Assembly (NCBI GenBank): GCA_903828645.1
Contig: CAIKNA010000125.1
Location: 1 to 53,915 of the forward strand
Length of the DNA stretch: 53,915 bases
From: an uncultured Bacteroidales bacterium
Lineage (GTDB): Bacteria; Bacteroidota; Bacteroidia; Bacteroidales; FEN-979
Reading direction: 5' to 3'
The position numbers were made by a program, and so were the translations under genes. Positions 17,962 to 26,500 of this stretch are shown here, in pieces. Within the stretch, counting starts at the first letter, position 1, and each line of letters starts with the position of its first letter. The notes below the pieces were generated by a model. The model was not told the origin of the DNA. It did no database searches and saw only the letters and a program-made list of their open reading frames with translations.

Positions 17962-19479
17962 ATGGAATCCAATCTATTTCTCTACAATACGCTCAGCAGG
18001 ACCAAGGAACAGTTTGAGCCCATCAATCCGCCCTTTGCAGGCATGTACGTGTGCGGGCCAACCGTTTATGGCGATCCTCATCTTGGACATGCGCGCCCCG
18101 CCATCACCTTCGACCTTGTTTTTCGCTACCTGCTGCACCTTGGATACAAGGTAAGGTATGTAAGGAACATTACCGATGTGGGGCATCTTGTGGCCGACCT
18201 GGACGAAGGAGAGGATAAAATTGCGGTCAAAGCGCGTATTGAACAGCTGGAACCCATGGAAATCGCACAATACTATGCCGACCGCTATTTCATCTTCATG
18301 GATACTCTGAACGTGAAGCGTCCCAGCATTGAGCCCCGGGCTTCCGGGCACATGATCGAACAGATCCTGATGGTGAAAAAAATCCTGGATGCCGGCTTTG
18401 GTTACGAAGTGAATGGCTCGGTCTATTTCGATGTGGAAAAATACAGCAAGAGCTACAATTACGGAAAACTTTCAGGGCGGGTTCTCGACGACCTCATCTC
18501 GAATACCCGTTCGCTGGAAGGACAGGATGAAAAGCAGCATCCTGCCGATTTCGCCCTGTGGAAGAAAGCCCAGCCGGAGCATATCATGCGGTGGCCTTCG
18601 CCCTGGGGTGACGGGTTCCCGGGCTGGCACCTCGAATGTTCCGCCATGAGCACCAAATACCTGGGTGAATATTTCGATATCCACGGAGGAGGGATGGATC
18701 TACTATTCCCGCATCATGAATCGGAAATCGCACAGTGCCAGGCTGCCATCGGGCACGAATCGGTAAAATACTGGATGCATAACAACATGATCACCATCAA
18801 CGGGCAGAAGATGGGAAAATCGCTGGGAAATTTCATCACCCTGGAGGAGTTTTTCACCGGGACCCACGCTTCACTGCAGCAGGCATACAGCCCCATGACC
18901 ATCCGCTTTTTTATACTGCAGGCACATTACCGCAGCACCGTCGACTTTTCGAACGAAGCCCTGCAGGCTGCCGAAAAAGGACTGAAAAAACTGCTGGCGG
19001 GTTATGAGACATTGTGCAAATTGGCAGGGAACCCCCACCCCCAACCCCTCCCCCAGGGGGGAGGGGAGACTTCGACCCCGCTCCCGGAGGAAGAGGGCAG
19101 GATCGAGGTAATTCAGCAGGGTTGTTATGCAGCCATGAACGATGACTTTAACAGTCCGATTGTTATTGCAAACCTGTTTGAAGGGGTTCGCCTCATCAAC
19201 TCCGCGGCCGATAAAAAATTAACGATGTCGGCACAGGAGCTGGCGTTGCTGAAAAAGATCTTTGATCTCTTTTTATTTGACATCCTGGGGTTAAAAGACG
19301 AAAAATCGAATGACAAGGGCGAATTGCTCGACGGGTTGATGCAGCTTGTACTTGCCCTGCGCCAGAAATCACGGGAAACAAAGGACTGGGGAACCTCGGA
19401 CCAGATCAGGGATGCACTGCAAAAGCTGCAGATTACCGTGAAGGATGGAAAGGATGGATCGGTTTGGAATATTGAATAA
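17962..19479 (+). CDS. cysS: Cysteinyl-tRNA synthetase
   Basis: 505 residues. It charges tRNA-Cys with cysteine in the cytoplasm. The HIGH box appears as HLGH within [11 protein letters not shown], and the KMSKS loop as KMGKS within [11 protein letters not shown]. The [16 protein letters not shown] and [11 protein letters not shown] segments supply the zinc ligands of this class I enzyme. It is slightly longer than usual (about 460-490), largely because of an in-frame insertion near residues 356-380 encoded by a GC-rich palindromic repeat (reads [13 protein letters not shown]). The insertion lies between the catalytic core and the C-terminal anticodon-binding helices, a place likely to tolerate it. 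The last codons and stop (NIE, TAA) are formed by a GAATATC-type heptad repeat. Confidence 0.97.
   Translation: MESNLFLYNTLSRTKEQFEPINPPFAGMYVCGPTVYGDPHLGHARPAITFDLVFRYLLHLGYKVRYVRNITDVGHLVADLDEGEDKIAVKARIEQLEPMEIAQYYADRYFIFMDTLNVKRPSIEPRASGHMIEQILMVKKILDAGFGYEVNGSVYFDVEKYSKSYNYGKLSGRVLDDLISNTRSLEGQDEKQHPADFALWKKAQPEHIMRWPSPWGDGFPGWHLECSAMSTKYLGEYFDIHGGGMDLLFPHHESEIAQCQAAIGHESVKYWMHNNMITINGQKMGKSLGNFITLEEFFTGTHASLQQAYSPMTIRFFILQAHYRSTVDFSNEALQAAEKGLKKLLAGYETLCKLAGNPHPQPLPQGGGETSTPLPEEEGRIEVIQQGCYAAMNDDFNSPIVIANLFEGVRLINSAADKKLTMSAQELALLKKIFDLFLFDILGLKDEKSNDKGELLDGLMQLVLALRQKSRETKDWGTSDQIRDALQKLQITVKDGKDGSVWNIE
19045..19066 (+). repeat. GC-rich palindrome inserted in frame in cysS
   Basis: CCCCTCCCCC, one A, then GGGGGGAGGGG, within a larger C-rich stretch from about 19031 that ends in GAGACTT. 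The same core plus GAGACTT occurs at the end of lnt (35861), and related palindromes lie at 36587 and 37641. It is translated here as part of [13 protein letters not shown]. Confidence 0.75.
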
Positions 19480-19513
19480 TGAACATCGAATATCGAATAA
19501 TGAATATCGAATG
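19467..19513 (+). repeat. Heptad repeat, GAATATC/GAATAAT family, over the cysS stop codon
   Basis: Consecutive units GAATATT, GAATAAT, GAACATC, GAATATC, GAATAAT, GAATATC, GAATG. The cysS stop TAA (19477-19479) lies in the second unit. The reverse complement of the same family occurs inside lnt (34826-34846). Confidence 0.8.
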
Positions 19514-19550
19514 AAAAGATAGAATCCGAAGTCCAAAAAAAACTCGCCCG

Positions 19551-21230
19551 ATGAAACCAATTTTCACATTCTTACTGTCGCTGTTGTTGCTGGCAGGTTG
19601 TACTTCCAAACAGGAAAAAATGAAAAAAGAGCTGACCGATTTTATCCGCCGTCACGATTCCGTGCTGATCCCGTTGTATAAGCAATCTGCTTCCGCCTCA
19701 TGGGAGGCAGCAATTTCGGGAAAACCCGAGGATTTTAAAAAAGCCGAAGAGCTGAACATTAAGATGATGGCGCTTTTTTCAAACAAGGCGTCGTTGAAAA
19801 AGCTGGAGGAGATCAAGGTTTCGGGTATGATTACCGACAAGTTGCTGAATCGCCAGCTGGATGTTCTTTACCGGGCATTCCTCATGGCCAAAGCTGATAC
19901 AGGCAAACTGAATGCCATGGTCAGGCTGGAGACGGTGATTGAACAGAAATATGGAAACTTCCGGACGGAGGTAAATGGCAAAAAGTTGTCGGATAACGAC
20001 GTGGAGGATATCCTGAAGAGTTCAAAAGATGTGACCTATCAGAAGGAGGTTTGGGAGGCCCAGAAAAAGATTGGCACCGTGGTGGCCGAAGATGTTAAAA
20101 AGCTGGTCAAAATGCGCAACCAGGTGGCCAAAGACCTCGGATTCAGTAACTACCATGAAATGAGCCTCACCCTGGGCGACCAGGATCCGAAGGAGGTCAG
20201 CGCTATTTTTGATGAACTCAACATTCTCACCCGGAAGGCCTTTATCCAGGTAAAAGGTGACATTGACGCCTATTTCGTAAAATATTACAACCTCAAAAGC
20301 AAGGAGGAACTGATGCCCTGGAATTACCAGAACCGGTTCTTCCAGCAAGCACCGAAGATCTATGATGTCGACCTCGACAAATATTACAAGGACAAGAACC
20401 TCGAAACGCTGACCACGGAATTTTATGCCGGCATCGGGCTTCCCGTCAACGACATGATTAAACGCAGCGACCTGTATGAAAAACCGGGAAAGAACCAGCA
20501 TGCATTCTGCACCGACCTCGACAATTCAGGTGACGTGCGCGTGCTGTGCAACATAAAACCGAATCAATACTGGATGAACACCATGCTCCATGAATTCGGG
20601 CATGCGGTGTATGACAAGAATATCGACACCACCCTGCCGTTCATTCTCCGCGACCCTGCCCATACCTTCACCACCGAAGCCATCGCCATGATGTTCGGAA
20701 GGTTCTCATCGAATCCCCAGTGGCTGAAAGAGATGGCAGGAATCAGCGAAGAGGAAAAGATGAAGATCGCCGAAACCTGTTTCAAAACCCTGCGTCTCGA
20801 CCAGCTGGTCTTCAGCCGGTGGGCCCAGGTGATGTACCGGTTTGAAAAGGAGATGTACCGCAACCCCGACCAGGATCTCAATAAACTCTGGTGGGACCTG
20901 GTGGAGATGTACCAGATGATAAAACGGCCGGAGGGCCGCAACGAACCCGACTGGGCCACCAAGATCCACATTGCCACCTATCCGTGTTATTACCACAATT
21001 ACCTGCTAGGGGAACTTCTTGCCTCTCAGATTTATTACCATATCGTCGGTACCATCATCAAGTCGGATGATTACAAATTCCAGAGTTTCGCAGGGAAAAA
21101 AGAGGTCGGCGCCTACCTTAAGGAGATGATCTTCATGCCAGGCAGCAGGTGGTACTGGAATGAAATGATCGAAAAGGCCACCGGGGAAAAACTGACTGCA
21201 AAGTATTACGCGAAGCAATTCGTCAACTGA
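19551..21230 (+). CDS. Lipoprotein zinc metallopeptidase, M3/M2-like
   Basis: 559 residues. Lipoprotein signal MKPIFTFLLSLLLLAGC with lipobox LAGC. The zinc site is HEFGH (H347, H351) with the third ligand probably E376 in TTEAIAMM, the gluzincin layout. The 29-residue spacing from the first His to the Glu fits M3 (thimet oligopeptidase-like), while the overall sequence and the C-terminal part (IHIATYPCYYHNYLLGELL) also recall the M2/ACE-like proteins of Bacteroidota. Either way it should be an oligopeptidase anchored at the periplasmic or outer face, trimming short peptides. The N-terminal 330 residues are helical and charged as in these families. It lies 71 nt after cysS, separated by heptad repeats, so co-transcription is possible but functional linkage is not implied. 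Confidence 0.88.
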   Translation: MKPIFTFLLSLLLLAGCTSKQEKMKKELTDFIRRHDSVLIPLYKQSASASWEAAISGKPEDFKKAEELNIKMMALFSNKASLKKLEEIKVSGMITDKLLNRQLDVLYRAFLMAKADTGKLNAMVRLETVIEQKYGNFRTEVNGKKLSDNDVEDILKSSKDVTYQKEVWEAQKKIGTVVAEDVKKLVKMRNQVAKDLGFSNYHEMSLTLGDQDPKEVSAIFDELNILTRKAFIQVKGDIDAYFVKYYNLKSKEELMPWNYQNRFFQQAPKIYDVDLDKYYKDKNLETLTTEFYAGIGLPVNDMIKRSDLYEKPGKNQHAFCTDLDNSGDVRVLCNIKPNQYWMNTMLHEFGHAVYDKNIDTTLPFILRDPAHTFTTEAIAMMFGRFSSNPQWLKEMAGISEEEKMKIAETCFKTLRLDQLVFSRWAQVMYRFEKEMYRNPDQDLNKLWWDLVEMYQMIKRPEGRNEPDWATKIHIATYPCYYHNYLLGELLASQIYYHIVGTIIKSDDYKFQSFAGKKEVGAYLKEMIFMPGSRWYWNEMIEKATGEKLTAKYYAKQFVN

Positions 21231-21235
21231 TCCTG

Positions 21236-21739
21236 TCAGATTTTAATCACCGCATTGGCAAAGACTCTTGCCTGTTCCAGTTCTGCCGGGTTGGGATGAC
21301 CGATGGTAAGCGGTCGCATTGCGGCAAATTCCATCAGCATTGGAATATTGGTGGATATGAGCTCATTGGCTGCCTTTTCGGAAAGTTCGCCCTGGCAATG
21401 AAAAAGCCCCAGGATTTCACTTTTTGCAAAGGCTGAACGGCATCTCCCCAGTTCTTTACCGAGCATTACCTGCTGCTGCGGATTTGCCCCGGGTATGGCA
21501 TGGGTGACAAACATCGCAATATTTTTTCCTGCAGCATGGGTGGACAGGAATATTTTTGCCGCAGGCGGAGGGCCAAACTGCAAGATCGGAAAGCCTGTGA
21601 AAATGAAGTCATACCCATCAAGAGTTTCGACTTCATCAAAAGGTTTCAGGCTCTTTTCCGCGGGGAGCACCTCAAAAATTGCTTCGGCAACTTTCCGGGT
21701 ATTGCCGGTCTGCGACCAGTAAGTGACCAGATATCTCAT
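21236..21739 (-). CDS. Flavodoxin-family protein
   Basis: 167 residues. The N-terminal YWSQTGNTRKVAEAIFEVL is the FMN phosphate-binding loop of flavodoxins (T/S-x-T-G-N-T). YDFIFTGFPILQFGPPPAA and NIAMFVTHAIPGANPQQ match the two further FMN-contacting regions. Size fits a short- to medium-chain flavodoxin-like domain. Likely cytoplasmic electron carrier or FMN-dependent reductase subunit; the partner is unknown. It lies 6 nt after the zinc-ribbon gene on the same strand, so the two form a small operon. Convergent with the metallopeptidase gene, 5 nt between the stops. Confidence 0.88.
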   Translation of the reverse strand: MRYLVTYWSQTGNTRKVAEAIFEVLPAEKSLKPFDEVETLDGYDFIFTGFPILQFGPPPAAKIFLSTHAAGKNIAMFVTHAIPGANPQQQVMLGKELGRCRSAFAKSEILGLFHCQGELSEKAANELISTNIPMLMEFAAMRPLTIGHPNPAELEQARVFANAVIKI

Positions 21740-21745
21740 TAAATT

Positions 21746-22009
21746 TCAGTTCTTCCACCTCTCCAGCCGCGGAATGCCGGCAGCGAAGAACCATGCAGCA
21801 AACCCGGGGAACTTCATCTCTTTTAATTTTCCTTTGACGAGCTGCTGCATCTCTTTTGCCGTCATGCCGGGGTTGACGAATTTTCCATTCTCATAGCAAT
21901 AGGAGCAGTACATGGTACTTATGCTTCCGTCTGCCCGGGTTCCTCCACCCTTTTTATCCTGTTTCAGCGGCATCCCGCAGCTCTGGCAATTTTTGAAAAC
22001 TTTTTCCAT
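21746..22009 (-). CDS. Small zinc-ribbon protein
   Basis: 87 residues from the ATG at 22009 (an ATG at 22018 would add three residues). Two cysteine pairs, CQSCGMPL and YCSYCYENG, with GTRADGSISTM between them, match the putative zinc-ribbon family common in bacteria next to small metabolic enzymes. The rest is a basic helix (EMQQLVKGKLKEMKFPGFA). Function unknown; could bind metal or a protein partner. Co-transcribed with the flavodoxin gene 6 nt downstream. Confidence 0.82.
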   Translation of the reverse strand: MEKVFKNCQSCGMPLKQDKKGGGTRADGSISTMYCSYCYENGKFVNPGMTAKEMQQLVKGKLKEMKFPGFAAWFFAAGIPRLERWKN

Positions 22010-22064
22010 GAGTATCATATTTTAGAATGAATAAAAAATCTCACAGTCTGCACGAACGATAACA

Positions 22065-22095
22065 CAAAGATAAGACAAAGCCTTTCATTTTCAAA
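22065..22095 (-). promoter_or_regulatory. Promoter of the zinc-ribbon / flavodoxin operon
   Basis: On the minus strand TTTG, 19 bases, then TATCTTTG: both Bacteroidota elements at good spacing. Expected leader about 50 nt. One of the best promoter matches in the window. Confidence 0.65.
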
Positions 22096-22110
22096 TTCAA
22101 TTTCATCCCG

Positions 22111-22138
22111 CGTCACCTGTCACGCGTCACGTGTCACC
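22111..22138. repeat. Heptad repeat, GTGAC family, intergenic
   Basis: Four units in register: CGTCACC, TGTCACG, CGTCACG, TGTCACC (complement GTGACnn). It sits between the two divergent genes at 22009 and 22178. Confidence 0.8.
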
Positions 22139-22177
22139 AACTTTTACGACCTTTGCAATGTCTCAAACCCCCAATTT

Positions 22178-22624
22178 ATGACAAAATCAGAAAAAGCAAC
22201 AGCCTTATTCTCCCAGGGTTTCAACTGTTCCCAATCGGTTCTGACCGCATTCAGCAAGGAGTTTTCTCTTTCTGAAGATGAGTGCATGAAGATTTCATCT
22301 GCATTCGGCGGGGGCATGGGCCGTAGGCAGCTAACCTGCGGGGCCGTCACCGGCGCCTTGATGGTGCTGGGGTTGCACTATGGGAGGGCCAAAGGAGACG
22401 ACATCTCCAAAAAGGTCAACACCTACAGGAAGACAAACGAGTTCTTTGAAGCATTTATCAGGCAGCATGGATCTGCCAACTGCAAGGATTTATTGCAGGG
22501 ACTCGACATGAACGATGCGGGTGATTTTAAAATTATCGAAGAACTCAACCTGTTTCAGACAACCTGTTACAAATGCGTGCAGGATGCTGTTGAAATTACC
22601 GAAATGATCATTCAGAATGATTGA
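22178..22624 (+). CDS. C_GCAxxG_C_C family protein
   Basis: 148 residues. It shows the conserved cysteines that name the family: GFNCSQSVL near residue 18, TCGAVTGALMVLG near residue 54, a cysteine in NCKDLL, and CYKCVQDAV near the end. AFGGGMGRRQLTCGAVTGAL is the diagnostic segment. Members are small, probably metal- or redox-related proteins of unknown function, often near transporters or redox genes. Here the neighbours are a divergent zinc-ribbon/flavodoxin operon and a convergent HsmA-like membrane protein, which fits a redox theme but proves nothing. Confidence 0.88.
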   Translation: MTKSEKATALFSQGFNCSQSVLTAFSKEFSLSEDECMKISSAFGGGMGRRQLTCGAVTGALMVLGLHYGRAKGDDISKKVNTYRKTNEFFEAFIRQHGSANCKDLLQGLDMNDAGDFKIIEELNLFQTTCYKCVQDAVEITEMIIQND

Positions 22625-22636
22625 GCAGCCATCCGG

Positions 22637-23014
22637 TTAAACATTGGCACCCAGCAACATGCCGCCGATCATCGGGATCATCCAAATGATCCATACAAAG
22701 ATGCTGAGCCGGTGAAATGTCATGATTCGCTTTTCATCCTTCCTGGCCAGTACAAGGGTTGCCCAGGTTGCATGAAACAGCATCAGCACGATGGCTGTCA
22801 TACCTGTAATTCCGTGAAGGTTTAATTTAAAAAGGGCCCCGCCCACCTCGGCCATGGCAGCGGTGCCAATTGTATCGCAGACCAGCCCCGACCAGAAAAA
22901 CCAAAGATGCCACCATTTTAACCGCCGCCGGATCTGTTCAGCCCATACGCCAACGGTATAGAGCACCATTGCAATATTGATGAAAACAATGGCAAAAACC
23001 AGCATCAGACTCAT
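22637..23014 (-). CDS. HsmA / TIGR03987-like membrane protein
   Basis: 125 residues with four predicted membrane spans (LVFAIVFINIAMVLYTVGVW, LWFFWSGLVCDTIGTAAM, ITGMTAIVLMLFHATWAT and IFVWIIWMIPMIGGMLLG). Histidines in WWHLWFFWSG, LHGITG, LFHATW and TFHRLS sit at membrane edges, as in the HsmA/TIGR03987 family. The function of the family is not settled. Single gene, convergent with the C_GCAxxG_C_C gene and followed upstream by GTGAC heptad repeats. Confidence 0.8.
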   Translation of the reverse strand: MSLMLVFAIVFINIAMVLYTVGVWAEQIRRRLKWWHLWFFWSGLVCDTIGTAAMAEVGGALFKLNLHGITGMTAIVLMLFHATWATLVLARKDEKRIMTFHRLSIFVWIIWMIPMIGGMLLGANV

Positions 23015-23033
23015 TTGTTAGATTGTTAAAGTC

Positions 23034-23138
23034 GTGACAAGTAAGACGTGACAGGTGACACGTGACGCGTGATTGTGATGCGTCACCCCACTTATCCGCC
23101 GTCATGTGTCATTGTATCACGCGTTATGCGTCACGTGC
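23034..23138. repeat. Large GTGAC-family heptad repeat block reaching into the DUF3795 gene
   Basis: The left half reads GTGACAA...GTGACAG GTGACAC GTGACGC GTGATTG on the plus strand, and the right half carries the complement (GTCATGTGTCATTG...GCGTCACGTGCC). The two halves are therefore inverted and could fold together. The right half encodes the last residues (ARDA) and stop of the DUF3795 protein. Confidence 0.75.
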
Positions 23139-23423
23139 CACGGTCTTCAACCTGGTCACCCGGTCGATAAGCCCCTGGCGGTGTTCTTCATCGGTTGAAT
23201 TGGGGTCTTTCATCTCCCGGAACATGGTACAGGGAACTTCCTGGCAGTCGCCGCAATCCCTGAATCCACGTTTGTTAATGGAACAGTCGTACAACGGGCA
23301 TATTTTCGTGGGCATATGCTCCATGGCCCAGAAGGTTTGCCCCTTCACCACATGGCATCCGTTGCACTGGTTGCCGAAAAATTCGCATTCTGAACAAATA
23401 AGTCCGCAGGCAGATAGTATCAT
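23124..23423 (-). CDS. DUF3795-family cysteine-rich protein
   Basis: 99 residues. Cysteine clusters ACGLICSECEFFGNQCNGC, ICPLYDCSINKRGF and DCGDCQEVPC match DUF3795, small proteins thought to bind metal, with unknown function. ATG at 23423 lies 10 nt after the tyrS stop on the same strand, so it is probably the second gene of a tyrS operon. The last four residues and the TAA stop are encoded by a GTGAC-type heptad block, so the original end of the protein may have been different. Confidence 0.88.
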   Translation of the reverse strand: MILSACGLICSECEFFGNQCNGCHVVKGQTFWAMEHMPTKICPLYDCSINKRGFRDCGDCQEVPCTMFREMKDPNSTDEEHRQGLIDRVTRLKTVARDA

Positions 23424-23433
23424 AACATTCTTT

Positions 23434-24714
23434 TTACAACATTTTTACCAGGAAATAGTTTTTTTTACCCTTTTGAACAAGGATATATTTGTTGTTCAGA
23501 AGGTTGCCGTGTTCAATTGAAAAAGATTCGTCGACCTTCGCCTTGTTGACCTGCACCCCGCCCTCCTTCAGCATTCTCCGGGCTTCTCCCCTGGAAGAAA
23601 AAATCTGGGTGAGGTCGGCAAGAAAATCTACAACATTGATGGATGCTTCAATTTTATCCTTCGTAATTTCGCATTGCGGCACCCCTTCAAAAACTGAAAG
23701 CAGGGTCTCTTCCGACAGTTTCATGAGTGTTTGGGTAGTTCCTTTGCCAAAAAGTATCTCCGAAGCTTCCATCGCTGCCTGCAAATCTTCCGTTGAATGC
23801 ACCCGGACCGTTATTTCTTCCGCGAGGGTCTTTTGCAACACCCTCAGGTGTGGAGCCTCGTCATGCTGTTTCTGGAGCGTTTCAATCTCATCTTTGGAAA
23901 GAAGCGTGAACTTTTTAATGTATTCCGAGGCATCGGAATCGCTGGAGTTAAGCCAGAACTGGTAAAATTTATAGGGTGATGTTTTTTGGGGATCGAGCCA
24001 AACATTTCCCGATTCGGTCTTCCCGAATTTGCCGCCATCGGCCTTGGTGATGAGCGGGCAGGTGAGTGCATAGGCTTCACCTCCAAGTTTGCGGCGGATC
24101 AGTTCGGTACCGGTGAGGATGTTGCCCCACTGATCGGAGCCTCCCATCTGGAGTTTCACCTGTTTATGTTCGAAAAGCCAGCAAAAATCAAACCCCTGGA
24201 CAAGCTGGTAGGTGAATTCGGTGAAGGAGATTCCGGAGCCCGATTCCATGCGTTTCTTAACCGAATCTTTTGCCATCATGTAATTTACCGTGATGTGCTT
24301 GCCAACTTCGCGCAGGAAATTCAGGAACGAGAACCCCTTCATCCAGTCGTAGTTGTTTACCATCTCCGCAGCATTTGCCCCGCAGTTGAAATCCAGAAAT
24401 TTTTCAAGTTGCTGCTGAATGCAATTCTGGTTGTAGCGCAGTACTTTTTCATCCAGGAGGTTCCGTTCCTCCGATTTTCCTGAAGGATCACCAATCATCC
24501 CGGTGGCGCCGCCAACAAGCGCAAAGGGCTTATGCCCCGCCCGTTGCAGGTGCACCAGCATCATGATCGAAGCAAGGTTCCCGATGTGCAGCGAATCGCT
24601 GGTAGGGTCGTACCCGATGTAGGCAGAGGTCATCTCTTGCAGCAACTGCTCCTCCGTTCCGGGTGTCATGTCGTGGATCATTCCCCGCCAGCGTATCTCT
24701 TCAATAAAATTCAT
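23434..24714 (-). CDS. tyrS: Tyrosyl-tRNA synthetase
   Basis: 426 residues. It attaches tyrosine to tRNA-Tyr. The class I HIGH box is HIGN ([18 protein letters not shown]), and the KMSKS-like loop is KFGKTES ([15 protein letters not shown]). [11 protein letters not shown] and [13 protein letters not shown] are typical of bacterial TyrS. The C-terminal S4 RNA-binding domain is present ([17 protein letters not shown]). Start at 24714 is preferred because the in-frame ATG at 24732 lies inside the TATTTTTG promoter box. The leader is very short, and no T-box is seen. It is followed closely by the DUF3795 gene. Confidence 0.97.
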   Translation of the reverse strand: MNFIEEIRWRGMIHDMTPGTEEQLLQEMTSAYIGYDPTSDSLHIGNLASIMMLVHLQRAGHKPFALVGGATGMIGDPSGKSEERNLLDEKVLRYNQNCIQQQLEKFLDFNCGANAAEMVNNYDWMKGFSFLNFLREVGKHITVNYMMAKDSVKKRMESGSGISFTEFTYQLVQGFDFCWLFEHKQVKLQMGGSDQWGNILTGTELIRRKLGGEAYALTCPLITKADGGKFGKTESGNVWLDPQKTSPYKFYQFWLNSSDSDASEYIKKFTLLSKDEIETLQKQHDEAPHLRVLQKTLAEEITVRVHSTEDLQAAMEASEILFGKGTTQTLMKLSEETLLSVFEGVPQCEITKDKIEASINVVDFLADLTQIFSSRGEARRMLKEGGVQVNKAKVDESFSIEHGNLLNNKYILVQKGKKNYFLVKML

Positions 24715-24729
24715 CCGTAGCTTTTTTTG

Positions 24730-24737
24730 CAAAAATA
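24730..24737 (-). promoter_or_regulatory. -7 promoter box of tyrS
   Basis: Minus strand TATTTTTG. Transcription would begin near 24725, about 10 nt before the ATG at 24714. It overlaps the alternative start at 24732, which decides against that start. Confidence 0.55.
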
Positions 24738-24792
24738 GGAAAATCCGGATAAAGAGAGCACTATGAAAACAGAGCCACCCCGCAAATAACTC

Positions 24793-25344
24793 CTACCTGT
24801 GACGGGAGGCAACAACCTGGTAGATGATCAGGGGGATGATCACAAAACCCAGGATAACCGGGATGAACCACAAGCCAAGTCCCGCATCCTGCTTTGCCAC
24901 AACCCGCACCGTTGCATAACTGATGTAGAAAAAAATCCAGATGACGGCTCCCTTCAGGTACCGGATCAGCCTGCATGCGATGGCATATTGCCGCAGGGCA
25001 TTTTCCGGTGTGATTTTAACCGTGAAATTGAACCGATGCGGCACCAGGACAATGAGACTGAGGAATATATAAATAAATATATCAATCCCCGGAAGGAAAA
25101 GAAAGGAGGATTTTGAGGAGTATTCATCGGGAGCCCCGGTACCATCAAAGTGTGACGGAATGGTTTCAGGAAGCCTGGGATACTGGTAGATCACATATCC
25201 CAGCAGTACCATCAGGCCGATGATGGCCACGGCCTCAAGCACCCAGTCGACAGGCCCCATTTCGGGCCTGACGACCGGGCGATTTTCCTTGCTGGCCCTG
25301 CGGTTCCCGCTAAACAAACCAATAAGATTGCTGTTAAAAATCAT
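24793..25344 (-). CDS. DUF1648-domain membrane protein
   Basis: 183 residues. The DUF1648 motif is seen as YPRLPETIPSHFDGTGAPDEYSSK split by small gaps: LPETIPSHFDGTGAPDEY. It is flanked by membrane spans: about 35-53 (AVAIIGLMVLLGYVIYQ), 82-100 (FLFLPGIDIFIYIFLSLIV), 130-150 and 155-177. DUF1648 occurs in SdpI-type immunity proteins and related membrane proteins, where it is a structural domain. Its start overlaps the end of the ribbon-helix-helix gene by 4 nt (ATGA), showing translational coupling. It is the third gene of the SPFH operon. Confidence 0.85.
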   Translation of the reverse strand: MIFNSNLIGLFSGNRRASKENRPVVRPEMGPVDWVLEAVAIIGLMVLLGYVIYQYPRLPETIPSHFDGTGAPDEYSSKSSFLFLPGIDIFIYIFLSLIVLVPHRFNFTVKITPENALRQYAIACRLIRYLKGAVIWIFFYISYATVRVVAKQDAGLGLWFIPVILGFVIIPLIIYQVVASRHR

Positions 25345-25541
25345 GTTTTCTCTTTTTTTTCCTGGTTTTCCCCAGGGAGTGGACCACTTTTTTTTGGCAT
25401 CCGCCCGGCTTCTCTCAACACCTTTTCAATGGCCCATTCAAGCTGGCCATTCACGGAACGGAACTCATCGGCCGACCATTTTTCAAGCGCTTCATAGATT
25501 TCCGGATTGACCCGGAGCATGAATACCTTTTTACCAGCCAT
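25341..25541 (-). CDS. Ribbon-helix-helix (Arc-like) small protein
   Basis: 66 residues from the ATG at 25541, 7 nt after the SPFH stop. FMLRVNPEIYEALEKWSADEFRSVNGQLEWAIEK, read in pieces, gives a strand (VFMLRVNP) followed by two helices (IYEALEKWSADE, VNGQLEWAIEKVLR), the Arc/MetJ ribbon-helix-helix fold. The C-terminal tail is charged (PKKSGPLPGENQEKKEKT). It may be a DNA-binding regulator of its own operon or act only as a small adaptor. The 4-nt overlap with DUF1648 places all three genes in one transcript. I know of the same three-gene order in other Bacteroidota, but cannot check how widespread it is. Confidence 0.8.
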   Translation of the reverse strand: MAGKKVFMLRVNPEIYEALEKWSADEFRSVNGQLEWAIEKVLREAGRMPKKSGPLPGENQEKKEKT

Positions 25542-25548
25542 ACATTGT

Positions 25549-26418
25549 TTACTGATGCAGCGTTCCGGCATTGACCACCGGTGTCGTATCCTTGTCGGAA
25601 CAGAGAACCACCATCAGGTTGCTGATCATGGCGGCCTTTTTATCTTCATCCAGTTCGATCACTTTTTTCTTGCTGAGCTGATCCAGCGCCAGTTCGACCA
25701 TGCTTACGGCCCCTTCTACGATCTTTGTCCGGGCTGCAACCACTGCTGTTGCCTGCTGGCGTCGCAACATCGCACCGGCAATTTCCGAAGCATAGGCCAG
25801 GTAGCTGATCCTGGCTTCCAGCACTTCGATCCCCGCCATTTTCAACCGTTCCGACAGTTCATGTTCAAGCGCCTGATGAACCTCTTCACCTCCTGCACGC
25901 AATGTAATTTCTTTCTGTTCATCGTCGAAATTGTCGTAGGCATAATGCCCGGCCAGTTTCCGGGTGGCCGACTCACTCTGAATATCAACAAAATGAGCAT
26001 AATCGTCTACTTCAAATGCAGCCTTGAAGGTGTCGCGCACCCTCCACACCAGCACGCACCCGATCATGATCGGGTTTCCGAGTTTATCATTCACCTTTAT
26101 CGGTTCGCGGTTCAGGTTGCGGGCACGCAGGGTGATTTTCTTTTTAACATAAAAGGGGTTGATCCAAAAGAAGCCATTCGATTTTATGGTTCCTTTGTAC
26201 TCACCGAATAAAACCAGCACCGACGATTCGTTTGGGTTGACCACCATCAGCCCGATAGCCGAAAAGGTTGCCCCGCCTATGCATAGCATCGAGAAAATGA
26301 TGCCGGCTACGTACTGGTTGTAAAAGATCATTCCGGAAATTCCGAGGGCTAATAATACGACGGAGAACAGGACACCCATGTATCCCGATGAAGTTGAACT
26401 GACTTTTTCTTTTTCCAT
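25549..26418 (-). CDS. SPFH/band 7 domain protein
   Basis: 289 residues from the ATG at 26418; an upstream in-frame ATG at 26466 is less likely because it precedes a hydrophilic stretch and AT-rich leader. Two hydrophobic segments (GVLFSVVLLALGISGMIFY and AGIIFSMLCIGGATFSAIG) anchor it in the membrane, followed by an SPFH domain starting NPNESSVLVLFGEYKGT and including RAGGEEVHQALEHELSERL and a C-terminal coiled coil. SPFH proteins form large rings or scaffolds on membranes. Lead gene of an operon with an Arc-like protein and a DUF1648 protein. Confidence 0.92.
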   Translation of the reverse strand: MEKEKVSSTSSGYMGVLFSVVLLALGISGMIFYNQYVAGIIFSMLCIGGATFSAIGLMVVNPNESSVLVLFGEYKGTIKSNGFFWINPFYVKKKITLRARNLNREPIKVNDKLGNPIMIGCVLVWRVRDTFKAAFEVDDYAHFVDIQSESATRKLAGHYAYDNFDDEQKEITLRAGGEEVHQALEHELSERLKMAGIEVLEARISYLAYASEIAGAMLRRQQATAVVAARTKIVEGAVSMVELALDQLSKKKVIELDEDKKAAMISNLMVVLCSDKDTTPVVNAGTLHQ

Positions 26419-26500
26419 GGTTGATTGTTTTATTAATATCAATATGATATTAAATTGAATTTGCAATAATACTACAATTTCATCCTGAAGTCAAGTCTTT

